A model generated the notes under the pieces. The model searched no databases and had not been told where the DNA came from. It saw nothing but the letters and a program-made list of their open reading frames with translations. The position numbers and the translations under genes were made by a program. A stretch of 64,000 nt of DNA from Taklimakanibacter sp050251035 (lineage in GTDB: Bacteria > Pseudomonadota > Alphaproteobacteria > Rhizobiales > Aestuariivirgaceae). Shown piece after piece: positions 39,945-47,727 of this stretch. Every line of letters starts with the position of its first letter. Positions within the stretch are counted from its first letter, which is position 1. The stretch covers positions 1 to 64,000 of the forward strand of contig JBFWNN010000004.1 in the NCBI GenBank assembly GCA_050251035.1, in the 5' to 3' direction.

Positions 39945-40679
39945 ATGATGCTGGGCAGGCTCGCAGCCGCCACATTTATTCTGGCGGCGACGATGAGCAC
40001 TTTATGCGCCGCGGCCGATCACCGGCTCCTGGTGCTGGACGGCTCGTGGGTCAAATGGGGCAAGCTCCAATGGGGAGCCGGCGCCACCGTGACCTATGCT
40101 TTCGCCTCGGGTCCGCAGACCTCGCCCGGCGCCCGCAATTGCGCGGCGCTCCAGCCGTTCGCCGAACTGGTCAAGAGAACGGGACTGCCGCAGGCGCAAG
40201 TCGAGAGCGCGGCGCAATCGGCCTTCACCGCCTGGAGCGAGGTCACCGGCCTCACCTTCATCGCGACGAAAGACCCGGCGCGTGCCGATATCGTCATCGG
40301 CGCCCAGGGCAATCCGGCAGGCCGCGCCTTCACCAATGTCGAGCTCGAGGCGGGCCCGGTGGCGCAGGCGCCGGCAGTGGAGCGCGGCTTCACCGTCGCC
40401 GCCGAGCCGCCGTCGCATGGTGGCAAGCCGCAGGGCCTGCGCCAGATCCGCAAGGCGCTGATCTGCTTCAACGCGCTCGAGAAATGGAAGATCGGCTTCG
40501 ACGGCGACCTCGACGTCTACGACCTGCGCTACACGCTGACGCACGAGATCGGCCATGCCATCGGGCTCGACCATCCGGGTGCGGCGGGCGCGCTCATGGG
40601 CTTCCGCTATGACGAGAAGCAGAACAGCCTGACCAGGGGCGACATCGCGGCGGTGCAGCGGCTCTATGGGCCGCGCTGA
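39945..40679 (+). CDS. Secreted matrixin-type metalloprotease
   Basis: A 244-residue exported protein. The signal peptide (RLAAATFILAATMSTLCAAA) is followed by a zincin domain with the full metzincin motif HEIGHAIGLDH near residue 202 and a Met-turn candidate in ALMGFRYDEKQN. It ends with the matrixin-like DIAAVQRLYGPR. An N-terminal WGKLQWGAGATVTYAFASGP fits the first strand of matrixins. It probably cleaves extracellular or periplasmic proteins. No propeptide Cys switch is obvious. Confidence 0.88.
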   Translation: MMLGRLAAATFILAATMSTLCAAADHRLLVLDGSWVKWGKLQWGAGATVTYAFASGPQTSPGARNCAALQPFAELVKRTGLPQAQVESAAQSAFTAWSEVTGLTFIATKDPARADIVIGAQGNPAGRAFTNVELEAGPVAQAPAVERGFTVAAEPPSHGGKPQGLRQIRKALICFNALEKWKIGFDGDLDVYDLRYTLTHEIGHAIGLDHPGAAGALMGFRYDEKQNSLTRGDIAAVQRLYGPR

Positions 40680-40711
40680 TCGACCGATACCCTCGCCCCA
40701 GCGTGCGGGGC

Positions 40712-42610
40712 CTAACCCAGCCCCTTCGTCCGCAGCGCCGCCGTGATCTCGTCGAGGATCGCCGGGTCGTCGATGGTCGCCGGCATCGTCCATTCCTCGC
40801 GATCGGCGATCTTGCGCATCGTGGCGCGCAGGATCTTGCCCGAGCGGGTCTTGGGCAGGCGCGCGACGATCATCACCGTCTTGAAGCTGGCGACCGGACC
40901 GATCTCCTCGCGGATCATCTTCACGCATTCGCTCTCGATCTCTTGTTGCGCTCGCGCAACGCCGGCCTTGAGCACGACGAAGCCCACCGGCACCTGGCCC
41001 TTGAGCTGGTCGGCGATGCCGATGACGGCGCATTCGGCGACATTGGGATGGCCGGCGAGGACCTCCTCCATGCCGCCGGTCGAGAGGCGATGGCCGGCGG
41101 TGTTGATGATGTCGTCGGTGCGGGCCATGATGTAGAGATAGCCCTCGTCGTCCATGAAGCCCGCATCGGCGGTCTCGTAATGGCCCGGGAAGCGGTCGAG
41201 ATAGCTCGTCCGGAAGCGGGCATCATTGTTCCACAGCGTGGGCAGGCAGCCGGGCGGCAAGGGCGTCTTGATGCAGATGGCGCCCAGATTCCCGGGCTTC
41301 ACCTCATGGCCGCCCTCATCGAGGACGCGCACGTCATAGCCCGGCATGGCGACGGTGGGCGAGCCGTATTTCACCGGCAGCTGTCCGAGGCCCACCGGAT
41401 TGGCGGCGATGGGCCAGCCCGTCTCGGTCTGCCACCAGTGATCGATCACCGGCACGCCGAGCCGCTCCTCGGCCCATTTCACCGTGTCGGGGTCGGCGCG
41501 CTCGCCGGCGAGGAACAGGGTGCGGAACCGCGAAAGATCGTATTTGCGGATGAAGTTGCCGTCCGGATCCTCCTTCTTGATGGCACGGAAGGCGGTCGGC
41601 GCGGTGAACAGCGCCTTGACGCCATGCTCGGCGATCACCCGCCAGAAGGTGCCGGCATCGGGCGTGCCGACCGGCTTGCCCTCGAACAGGACGGCGGTCG
41701 CGCCATGCAGCAGCGGCGCGTAGACGATATAGGAATGGCCGACCACCCAGCCGACATCGGATGCGGCCCAGAAGACCTCGCCCGGCGCGATGCCATAGAT
41801 GTTCGCCATCGTCCATTCGAGCGCCACCATGTGCCCGCCATTGTCGCGCACGACGCCCTTGGGCTGGCCGGTGGTGCCGGAGGTGTAGAGGATATAGAGC
41901 GGGTCGGTGGCCTTGACCGCGACACAGCCGGCTTTGCGGTTCGCCACGCGGGCCTTGGCGAGGAGATCCGCCCAGTCGTGGTCGCGGCCCCGGATCAAGT
42001 CGGCGGCGAGCTCGGCCCGCTGCCAGACGAGGCCCGAGCCGGGCTTGTGCGTCGCGATCTCGATCGCCTTGTCGACCAGCGGCTTGTAGGCGACGACGCG
42101 TCCGGGCTCGATGCCGCAGGAAGCCGACATCACCAGCTTCGGCTTGGCGTCGTTGATGCGGGTCGCGAGCTCGGCCGAAGCGAAGCCGCCGAACACCACC
42201 GAGTGAATGGCGCCGATCCGCGCGCAAGCCAGCATGGCGAAGAGGGCCTGCGGGATCATCGGCATGTAGACGAGCACGCGATCGCCCTTGGCGACGCCGA
42301 GATCGGCGAGCACGGCGGCGAGCGCCGCGACTTCGTCCTGGAGCTCGGCATAGGTGAAGCTCTGCCTGCGCCCGGTGAGCGGGCTGTCATAAATGAGCGC
42401 CGTCCGCGCGCCGTGGCCGGCCTCGACATGCCGATCGACGGCGTTGAAGCAGGTGTTGCATTCCGCGCCGACGAACCAGCGGTCGAGACCGTCGACCTTG
42501 GCATGGACCTGGTCCCAGGGCTTGCTCCAGTCGATGGCGCGCGCGGCCTCGGCCCAGAAGGCTTCCGGGTCCGATTGCCAGCGCCGATAGGTCTTGCCGT
42601 AGCTGCTCAT
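40712..42610 (-). CDS. prpE: Propionate/short-chain acyl-CoA ligase
   Basis: A 632-residue AMP-forming acyl-CoA synthetase of the propionyl-CoA synthetase (PrpE) type. ATP motif YILYTSGTTGQPKGVVRDNG is near residue 245, WWQTETGWPIAANPVG near 405, and the C-terminal acetylatable Lys in PKTRSGKILRATMRKIADRE near 600. The first residues MSSYGKTYRRWQSDPEAFWA fit PrpE. The start codon lies 16 bases before a sequence gap, so the upstream promoter is not visible. Confidence 0.92.
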   Translation of the reverse strand: MSSYGKTYRRWQSDPEAFWAEAARAIDWSKPWDQVHAKVDGLDRWFVGAECNTCFNAVDRHVEAGHGARTALIYDSPLTGRRQSFTYAELQDEVAALAAVLADLGVAKGDRVLVYMPMIPQALFAMLACARIGAIHSVVFGGFASAELATRINDAKPKLVMSASCGIEPGRVVAYKPLVDKAIEIATHKPGSGLVWQRAELAADLIRGRDHDWADLLAKARVANRKAGCVAVKATDPLYILYTSGTTGQPKGVVRDNGGHMVALEWTMANIYGIAPGEVFWAASDVGWVVGHSYIVYAPLLHGATAVLFEGKPVGTPDAGTFWRVIAEHGVKALFTAPTAFRAIKKEDPDGNFIRKYDLSRFRTLFLAGERADPDTVKWAEERLGVPVIDHWWQTETGWPIAANPVGLGQLPVKYGSPTVAMPGYDVRVLDEGGHEVKPGNLGAICIKTPLPPGCLPTLWNNDARFRTSYLDRFPGHYETADAGFMDDEGYLYIMARTDDIINTAGHRLSTGGMEEVLAGHPNVAECAVIGIADQLKGQVPVGFVVLKAGVARAQQEIESECVKMIREEIGPVASFKTVMIVARLPKTRSGKILRATMRKIADREEWTMPATIDDPAILDEITAALRTKGLG

Positions 42611-42625
42611 TGCGTATCCCTGTGC

Positions 42626-42725
42626 NNNNNNNNNNNNNNNNNNNNNNNNNNNNNNNNNNNNNNNNNNNNNNNNNNNNNNNNNNNNNNNNNNNNNNNNNNN
42701 NNNNNNNNNNNNNNNNNNNNNNNNN
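42626..42725. other. Assembly gap of 100 N
   Basis: A run of exactly 100 N, the conventional scaffold-join length. The true distance between prpE and the inositol-monophosphatase-like gene, and any gene there, is unknown. Confidence 0.98.
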
Positions 42726-42747
42726 CCATTCACTCCAGGATTGCATC

Positions 42748-43551
42748 GTGGCCCAGTCGGCTCATCTCACCGTCATGATCAATGCCGTGCGCAAGGCGGC
42801 GCGCGGCGTGCAGCGCGATTTCGGCGAAATCGCCAATCTCCAGGTCTCGGTCAAGGGACCGGGCAATTACGTCACCGCCGCCGACAAGCGCTGCGAGAAG
42901 GTCATCCGCGAGGAGCTGGAGAAGGCCCGTCCCGGCTACAGCTTCCTGATGGAAGAATCGGGCAGCGTTACCGGCAGGGACGCCGACCACCGCTGGATCA
43001 TCGATCCGATCGACGGCACGACGAATTTCATCCACTCGATCCCGTTCTTCGCGCTGACGGTGGCGCTCGAGCGCAAGGGCGACCTCCTCGCCGCCGTCAC
43101 CTACAATCCGATCAGCGACGAATTGTTCACGGCCGAGCGCGGGCAGGGCGCCTTCCTGAACAACCGACGCTTGCGGGTCGCGGCGCGCAAGACGCTCGCC
43201 GACAGCGTCGCCGCCTGGGGCATCCCGATCATCGGCGACGAGGACCGCCATGCCCAGTTCCAGCGCGAGATGGTGCGCATCCAGCCCAAGATCTCCGGCA
43301 TCCGCCAGATCGGATCGGCGGCGCTCGAGCTCGCCTATGTGGCGGCGGGCCGCCTCGATATGATGCTGGCCCGCGGGCTCAACCCCTGGGACACTGCCGC
43401 CGGCATATTGCTGGTGCGCGAGGCGGGCGGCGTCACCGTGTCGGCGGAAGGGGAGAAGACGCCCTTCGAGACCGGCACGATCCTCGCCGGCAATGCCGAT
43501 CTCGTGCCGCTGATCAGGGCCGAGATCGCCCAGGCCCGCAAAGCCGCCTGA
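42748..43551 (+). CDS. suhB: Inositol monophosphatase family protein (SuhB-like)
   Basis: A 267-residue Mg-dependent phosphatase. The metal site motif WIIDPIDGTTNFIHSIP is near residue 82, the second motif WDTAAGILLVREAGG near 213, and the N-terminal helix has GPGNYVTAADKRCEK. The predicted GTG start gives VAQSAHLTVMINAVRKAARG, which aligns with other alphaproteobacterial SuhB proteins (usually MARSALLNVMV...), with AGGA 8 bases upstream. The gene is complete despite the gap just before it. SuhB proteins hydrolyse myo-inositol-1-phosphate and can act in transcription antitermination. Confidence 0.9.
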   Translation: MAQSAHLTVMINAVRKAARGVQRDFGEIANLQVSVKGPGNYVTAADKRCEKVIREELEKARPGYSFLMEESGSVTGRDADHRWIIDPIDGTTNFIHSIPFFALTVALERKGDLLAAVTYNPISDELFTAERGQGAFLNNRRLRVAARKTLADSVAAWGIPIIGDEDRHAQFQREMVRIQPKISGIRQIGSAALELAYVAAGRLDMMLARGLNPWDTAAGILLVREAGGVTVSAEGEKTPFETGTILAGNADLVPLIRAEIAQARKAA

Positions 43552-43573
43552 CCCCCATTTCCGGGTCCGGATT

Positions 43574-43603
43574 CAGGGAATATCAGGGATTATCAGGGAA
43601 TTT
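43574..43603. repeat. Three tandem 10-base repeats
   Basis: CAGGGAATAT, CAGGGATTAT and CAGGGAATTT in direct succession, phased with the DNA helix, in the 336-base gap between suhB and rpsU. The rest of that gap holds a GC hairpin at 43739-43763 and the rpsU terminator. Confidence 0.6.
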
Positions 43604-43830
43604 TTGCGAAAAACGAGGTCGCCTGAGATATATCAACAGGTTGGCCAGAAATAGGAAAAAAGAGCGGGGGATTTTCGCGCTTACCGCACTCTTTTCCCAA
43701 TTTTTTCACCGGTGAAAGCCACCGGTTCCAAAAGACAACGCCCGCAAGCTTCCGCTGCGGGCGCGTGATCTTCGATCCTGATATTTCCCAAATCGCATAT
43801 TTGGCCCACAAAGACAAGAGACGCATCCCA

Positions 43831-43859
43831 AAGCAAAAGGCCGGGAACAGGCCCGGCCT
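43831..43859 (-). terminator. Rho-independent terminator of rpsU
   Basis: On the minus strand an 8-base stem AGGCCGGG/CCCGGCCT with a 6-base loop runs into TTTTGCTTT, 29 bases after the rpsU stop codon. Confidence 0.8.
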
Positions 43860-43887
43860 CATGACAGTCCTGCTCTGCGGCAGGGTA

Positions 43888-44121
43888 TTACGGCTTGACC
43901 ACCTTCTTGGGCGCCGGCAGCAGGCCTTCGCGCTGCAGGCGCTTGCGGGCCAGCTTGCGGGCACGGCGAACGGCTTCCGCCTTCTCGCGGGCCTTCTTCT
44001 CGGAGGGCTTTTCGTAATGTCCGCGGAGCTTCATCTCGCGGAAAATGCCCTCACGCTGCATCTTCTTCTTGAGGGCCTTGAGCGCCTGGTCGACATTGTT
44101 GTCGCGAACGATAACTTGCAC
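43888..44121 (-). CDS. rpsU: 30S ribosomal protein S21
   Basis: A 77-residue basic protein, MQVIVRDNNVDQALKALKKK followed by MQREGIFREMKLRGHYEKPS and an arginine/lysine-rich tail. It is a full-length alphaproteobacterial S21, needed for initiation on the 30S subunit. A terminator follows. purK lies upstream on the same strand after 116 bases. Confidence 0.96.
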   Translation of the reverse strand: MQVIVRDNNVDQALKALKKKMQREGIFREMKLRGHYEKPSEKKAREKAEAVRRARKLARKRLQREGLLPAPKKVVKP

Positions 44122-44237
44122 GAGTTTGACCTCGGTTTCCTATGCCTAAGGGTTATGACAAAAAACCGGCTGGGATAAACCCAAGCCGTCCGAAAGGGTC
44201 GCCCCTTTCAAGCTGGCGGGCGAAATAGCACAGGGTC

Positions 44238-45332
44238 TCAGCCCTGTCGAGGGGTCAGCCGGTTAATATGGCCCATCTTGCGGCCGGGCGGGCTCCTGGT
44301 CTTGCCATAGAGGTGCAGCCCGGTCCGGGGCTCCCCCGCCAGTTTCCGCCAGTCCTGGACCTCATCGCCCAGGAGGTTGGTCATCACGACATCGCTGTGG
44401 CGCTCAGGGCTGCCGAGCGGCCAGCCGGCCACGGCCCTGACATGCTGCTCGAATTGCGACACCACGCAGGCGTCCATGGTCCAATGGCCGGAATTGTGGA
44501 CGCGGGGCGCGATCTCGTTGACGATCAGCCGTTCCGTGCCCTTGTCCCGGGCCAGAAACAGCTCGACCCCGATGACGCCGACATAATCGAGGGCGGCGGT
44601 GATCCGGCCGGCGATGTCGCGCGCCGCCGCCGCGGTTTCGGGGGCGATCCCGGCCGGCACGACCGATTCGCGCAGGATATGGTCGGCATGCCGGTTCTCG
44701 GGGACATCATAGACGGCAATGGCGCCGTCCCAGCCGCGCGCCGCGATCACCGAGACCTCCGTCTCGAAATCGACGAAGCCCTCGAGGATGGCGGGCCTGG
44801 CGCCGATCGCGGCCCAGGCGGCGGCGAGCGGCGTCTCGGCCGTGACGGTGATCTGGCCCTTGCCGTCATAGCCGAAGCGGCGGGTCTTCAGGATGGCGGG
44901 ACGGCCGATCCGGGCCACCGCCTGCTCCAGGCCGGCGAGTCCGTCGACATCGGCGAAGGGCGCCGTCGCCAGGCCGATGCGGGCGAGAAAGGTTTTCTCG
45001 GTCAGCCGGTCCTGGCTGGTGGCGAGGGCGTCCGCCCCCGGCGCCAAGGGCTTGAGAGCGGCCAGGAGGGCCGCCGTCTCGGCCGGCACGTTCTCGAATT
45101 CGTAGGTCACGACGTCGACGGCGGCGGCGAAGGTTTCGAGCGCCGCGCGGTCGTCATAGGCGGCGCAGGTGTGCCGGGCCGCGACCTGGAACGCCGGGCT
45201 TTCGGCCTCGGGGGCGAAGATGTGGCACTTGAGGCCGAGGCGCGCGGCCGCCAGCGCCAGCATGCGGCCGAGCTGGCCGCCGCCCAATATGCCGATGACG
45301 GAATTGGGCGGCAGAGGACGTTCGAGCCGCAT
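44238..45332 (-). CDS. purK: N5-carboxyaminoimidazole ribonucleotide synthase
   Basis: A 364-residue ATP-grasp enzyme: AIR plus bicarbonate plus ATP gives N5-CAIR in purine synthesis. It shows VIGILGGGQLGRMLALAAAR at the N-terminus, ILKTRRFGYDGKGQ near residue 150, and VNEIAPRVHNSGHWTMDACV near 265. Its ATG overlaps the purE stop by one base (TGATG). DUF465, purE and purK form one operon. Confidence 0.96.
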   Translation of the reverse strand: MRLERPLPPNSVIGILGGGQLGRMLALAAARLGLKCHIFAPEAESPAFQVAARHTCAAYDDRAALETFAAAVDVVTYEFENVPAETAALLAALKPLAPGADALATSQDRLTEKTFLARIGLATAPFADVDGLAGLEQAVARIGRPAILKTRRFGYDGKGQITVTAETPLAAAWAAIGARPAILEGFVDFETEVSVIAARGWDGAIAVYDVPENRHADHILRESVVPAGIAPETAAAARDIAGRITAALDYVGVIGVELFLARDKGTERLIVNEIAPRVHNSGHWTMDACVVSQFEQHVRAVAGWPLGSPERHSDVVMTNLLGDEVQDWRKLAGEPRTGLHLYGKTRSPPGRKMGHINRLTPRQG

Positions 45333-45826
45333 CAAAGGGTGTCCTTGGGACGCTCGGCCACGGCGGCGGTCTGCCGGGCGCGCCAATCCTCCAGCCGCTT
45401 GGCGAGCGCCTCGTCATGGAGGGCGAGGATGCCGGCGGCGAGGAGGGCGGCATTGATGGCGCCCGGCTTGCCGATGGCGAGCGTGCCCACCGGAATGCCG
45501 GGCGGCATCTGGACGATGGAATAGAGGCTGTCCTGACCTTTCAGCGCCTGGCTTTCGACCGGAACGCCGAGCACCGGAAGGGTGGTCATGGCGGCGGTCA
45601 TGCCGGGCAGATGAGCGGCTCCCCCGGCGCCGGCGATGATGACCTCGAAGCCCTCGTCTTTGGCGCCCTTGGCAAAGGCATAGAGCCGCTCAGGCGTGCG
45701 GTGCGCCGAGACGATACGGGCCTCGTGGGCAATGCCGAGCTCGGCCAGCGTGTCGGCCGCATGCTTCATGGTGGACGGCCAGTCGGACTGGCTGCCCATG
45801 ATGATCGCCACCTTGGCTTTCTTCAT
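45332..45826 (-). CDS. purE: N5-CAIR mutase
   Basis: A 164-residue class I PurE, which converts N5-CAIR to CAIR. The marks are VAIIMGSQSDWPSTMKHA at the N-terminus, VSAHRTPERLYAFAKGA near residue 40 and IIAGAGGAAHLPGMTAAMTT near 66. Its ATG overlaps the stop of the preceding DUF465 gene (ATGA) and its stop overlaps purK. Confidence 0.97.
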   Translation of the reverse strand: MKKAKVAIIMGSQSDWPSTMKHAADTLAELGIAHEARIVSAHRTPERLYAFAKGAKDEGFEVIIAGAGGAAHLPGMTAAMTTLPVLGVPVESQALKGQDSLYSIVQMPPGIPVGTLAIGKPGAINAALLAAGILALHDEALAKRLEDWRARQTAAVAERPKDTL

Positions 45827-46032
45827 GCGATGATGTCCGGGATCAGCTTGTCCTCGACCTTCTGGATCTCGTCCTTGATCTGGAGCTTCATTTTCTTGAG
45901 CCGGCGCAACTGCAATTGGTCGCCGGTGCCCGAGGCCTCGAGCGAGGAAATAGCGGCATCCAGGTCGCGATGTTGCTGGCGCAGCGTCATGAGCCTTGTC
46001 TGCAGAAGATTCTCTTCAGTCCCGTCGATCAT
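45823..46032 (-). CDS. DUF465 (YdcH-like) protein
   Basis: A 69-residue helical protein: LQTRLMTLRQQHRDLDAAIS followed by LQLRRLKKMKLQIKDEIQKV. This is the DUF465/YdcH pattern, small coiled-coil proteins of unknown function. It is coupled to purE by an ATGA overlap. A paralogue is encoded divergently at 46267-46443. Confidence 0.85.
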   Translation of the reverse strand: MIDGTEENLLQTRLMTLRQQHRDLDAAISSLEASGTGDQLQLRRLKKMKLQIKDEIQKVEDKLIPDIIA

Positions 46033-46053
46033 CCGGCGCCTTGACCCCCACCA

Positions 46054-46108
46054 GAGTCTTTCCCAGTTTGATCGAAACAGACCGATCCGATCAAACGGGG
46101 AAAGACTC
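46054..46108. repeat. Long palindromic element
   Basis: A 21-base imperfect inverted repeat: GAGTCTTTCCC and GGGAAAGACTC as outer arms, GTTTGATCG and CGATCAAAC as inner arms, around a 13-base loop. It lies immediately upstream of the DUF465 gene of the purE operon, beside a family 1 repeat. It looks like a dispersed intergenic repeat. Confidence 0.65.
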
Positions 46109-46121
46109 GACTGCGTATTCT

Positions 46122-46171
46122 GGAGCGCTTCCTTATCGCCAAAGTCGAGCAACTTTGGCGGGAGGCGCTCT
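46122..46171. repeat. Dispersed palindromic repeat, family 1, copy C
   Basis: A 50-base element starting GGAGCGCTTCCTTATCGCC and ending GGGAGGCGCTCT, with CCAAAGT/ACTTTGG arms and GAGCGC/GCGCTC ends. It aligns with 11734-11781 and, inverted, 3488-3533. Confidence 0.7.
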
Positions 46172-46266
46172 AGCACCGATTTTCCCCACTCACCTATGCC
46201 CTTGCAGAGGGTTCGACAAGACCCCAAGTCTATGTCACACTCACTTGGTCAACAGAGGAGGCTTTG

Positions 46267-46443
46267 ATGAGCGTTCAAGCGCATCTCGGTGAACTCGCGG
46301 CAAAACACAAGGCTCTCGAGGCGGAATTGGAAGACTGCATGTCCCACCCCGCCTCGACGGATGCCGAAATTGCCGAGCTGAAGCGCAAGAAACTCCGAAT
46401 CAAGGACGAAATAACCAAGCTCGAAGGCCAGATGCGGCATTAG
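46267..46443 (+). CDS. DUF465 (YdcH-like) protein, second copy
   Basis: A 58-residue helical protein, MSVQAHLGELAAKHKALEAE then DAEIAELKRKKLRIKDEITK and LEGQMRH. AGGAGG lies 6 bases before the ATG. It is a paralogue of the divergent DUF465 gene next to purE, sharing the LKRxKLxIKDEI core. Confidence 0.87.
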   Translation: MSVQAHLGELAAKHKALEAELEDCMSHPASTDAEIAELKRKKLRIKDEITKLEGQMRH

Positions 46444-46660
46444 CCGGTCTGCAAGCCTCGGGACCGAAAGCTTTCGTCTTTTCAGGCCGTCCAGCGACGT
46501 GAAATGACGTGAAGGCAGTAGAGCTTTTTCCAGCTTCCATAATAGACGATCGTCAACCCGGCCGCGGCGCGTGAGTCGCCCCGCCGAGCGTTCCCCGTGA
46601 GAAAGCCCGGGGCCAGACAGCTGACGACAGGTTCATCCGGCGGGCAAGACGGGGCTTCCC

Positions 46661-47707
46661 TCATTCGGCAACCATCAGGTCGGCGCGGCGCAGCGCGGCG
46701 TCGATGACGTCGCCGCGCGCGGCGGCCAGTGAAGCCATCAGCCGCATGATGACGCAGGCCGCGAGACGCGCCGCCGTGCCGCTGATATCGAAGATCGGGC
46801 AAAGCTCGGTGAGGTCGATCACGCTGACCTGACCGCGCTTGGCGATCATGTCGGCGATACGCATCATCTCGCGCGATTCGATGCCGCCCGGCTCCGTCGC
46901 GGTGACGCCAGGGGCGGCGGATGAATCCATCACGTTGAAATTGAAGCTGAGATATTGCGCGTCGGTGCCGGTCCAGACGCGGTCGATGGACTTCTCGATC
47001 GGTGGGAAGAGGCCCTGATCCACAAGGTCGAACATCGAATTGAATGTGAGGCCGCGCTCGCGCGCGAGATCGATGTGGTCCTTGGGGTTCATGGCGTTGC
47101 GGGCGCCCAGATGCGCGACATTTCCGATGGCGAGGTTGGGAAGCTCGGTGATGCGCGCCAGGGCGCAAGGCGCCAGATTGCGCTCTCCCGCCCAGCTATC
47201 GGCCATGTCGAGATGCGCGCCGAAATGCATGTAGCCCATTTTCTTCTTCGGCCCGATATGGTCGGACAAAGCGCGGGCCGCGGCAATCGAGATCGAACGG
47301 TCGCCGCCGCAGACGATGGGCGTGACGCCTGATTTCAACACCTCGCGCACAGCACGATAGATGCGCTCATGGGCGACGTCGGGGCTCACTTTCGGCATCG
47401 ACACGTCGCCGCAATCGACGGCCTTGCCATTGAGGTCGACATTGTATTCGAACCAGTAGGAGAAATATTCCTGCGACACGAGGCGGAATTCGCGCGGACC
47501 ATCTTCTGACCCCGGCTTGCCGACATTGCCTTCATCGAACGGCACGCCGAGAAAGGCATATTGAGCTCCGCTCTGGCGCAAGGCCTCCGCCTTGAGCGGC
47601 ACATGTGCCGAACGCAGGAAGGTGATGAGACCGGGCGCGCGATAATTGTCGCCGGCGTCGCCGCCGAGAGGGGAAAATAGATGCGCATAGGCCTTTGCCG
47701 GATTCAT
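46661..47707 (-). CDS. Degenerate ureohydrolase-family subunit (non-catalytic partner)
   Basis: A 348-residue arginase/agmatinase-fold protein that has lost most metal ligands. GGDHS is GGDRS (R137). The DxHxD site is HFGAHLD (G163; H165 and D167 kept). The DxD site is SFNFNVMD (N256, N258). Four of six ligands are gone while the fold and length are kept, so it is probably a structural or regulatory subunit. The gene starts 20 bases after the stop of an intact paralogue, with a strong AGGAGGAGAG site, and is last in a tetR-hypB-hypA-hydrolase operon. Catalytic plus degraded subunit pairs are known from metformin hydrolase of Aminobacter-like bacteria. Confidence 0.85.
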   Translation of the reverse strand: MNPAKAYAHLFSPLGGDAGDNYRAPGLITFLRSAHVPLKAEALRQSGAQYAFLGVPFDEGNVGKPGSEDGPREFRLVSQEYFSYWFEYNVDLNGKAVDCGDVSMPKVSPDVAHERIYRAVREVLKSGVTPIVCGGDRSISIAAARALSDHIGPKKKMGYMHFGAHLDMADSWAGERNLAPCALARITELPNLAIGNVAHLGARNAMNPKDHIDLARERGLTFNSMFDLVDQGLFPPIEKSIDRVWTGTDAQYLSFNFNVMDSSAAPGVTATEPGGIESREMMRIADMIAKRGQVSVIDLTELCPIFDISGTAARLAACVIMRLMASLAAARGDVIDAALRRADLMVAE

Positions 47708-47727
47708 GGTGTGTCTCTCCTCCTGGA

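Noticed and set aside
46482..47168. Long minus-strand reading frame antisense to the degenerate ureohydrolase frame
   Set aside because: Arg/His/Pro-rich translation typical of a GC-rich shadow frame; the ureohydrolase frame explains the same DNA.
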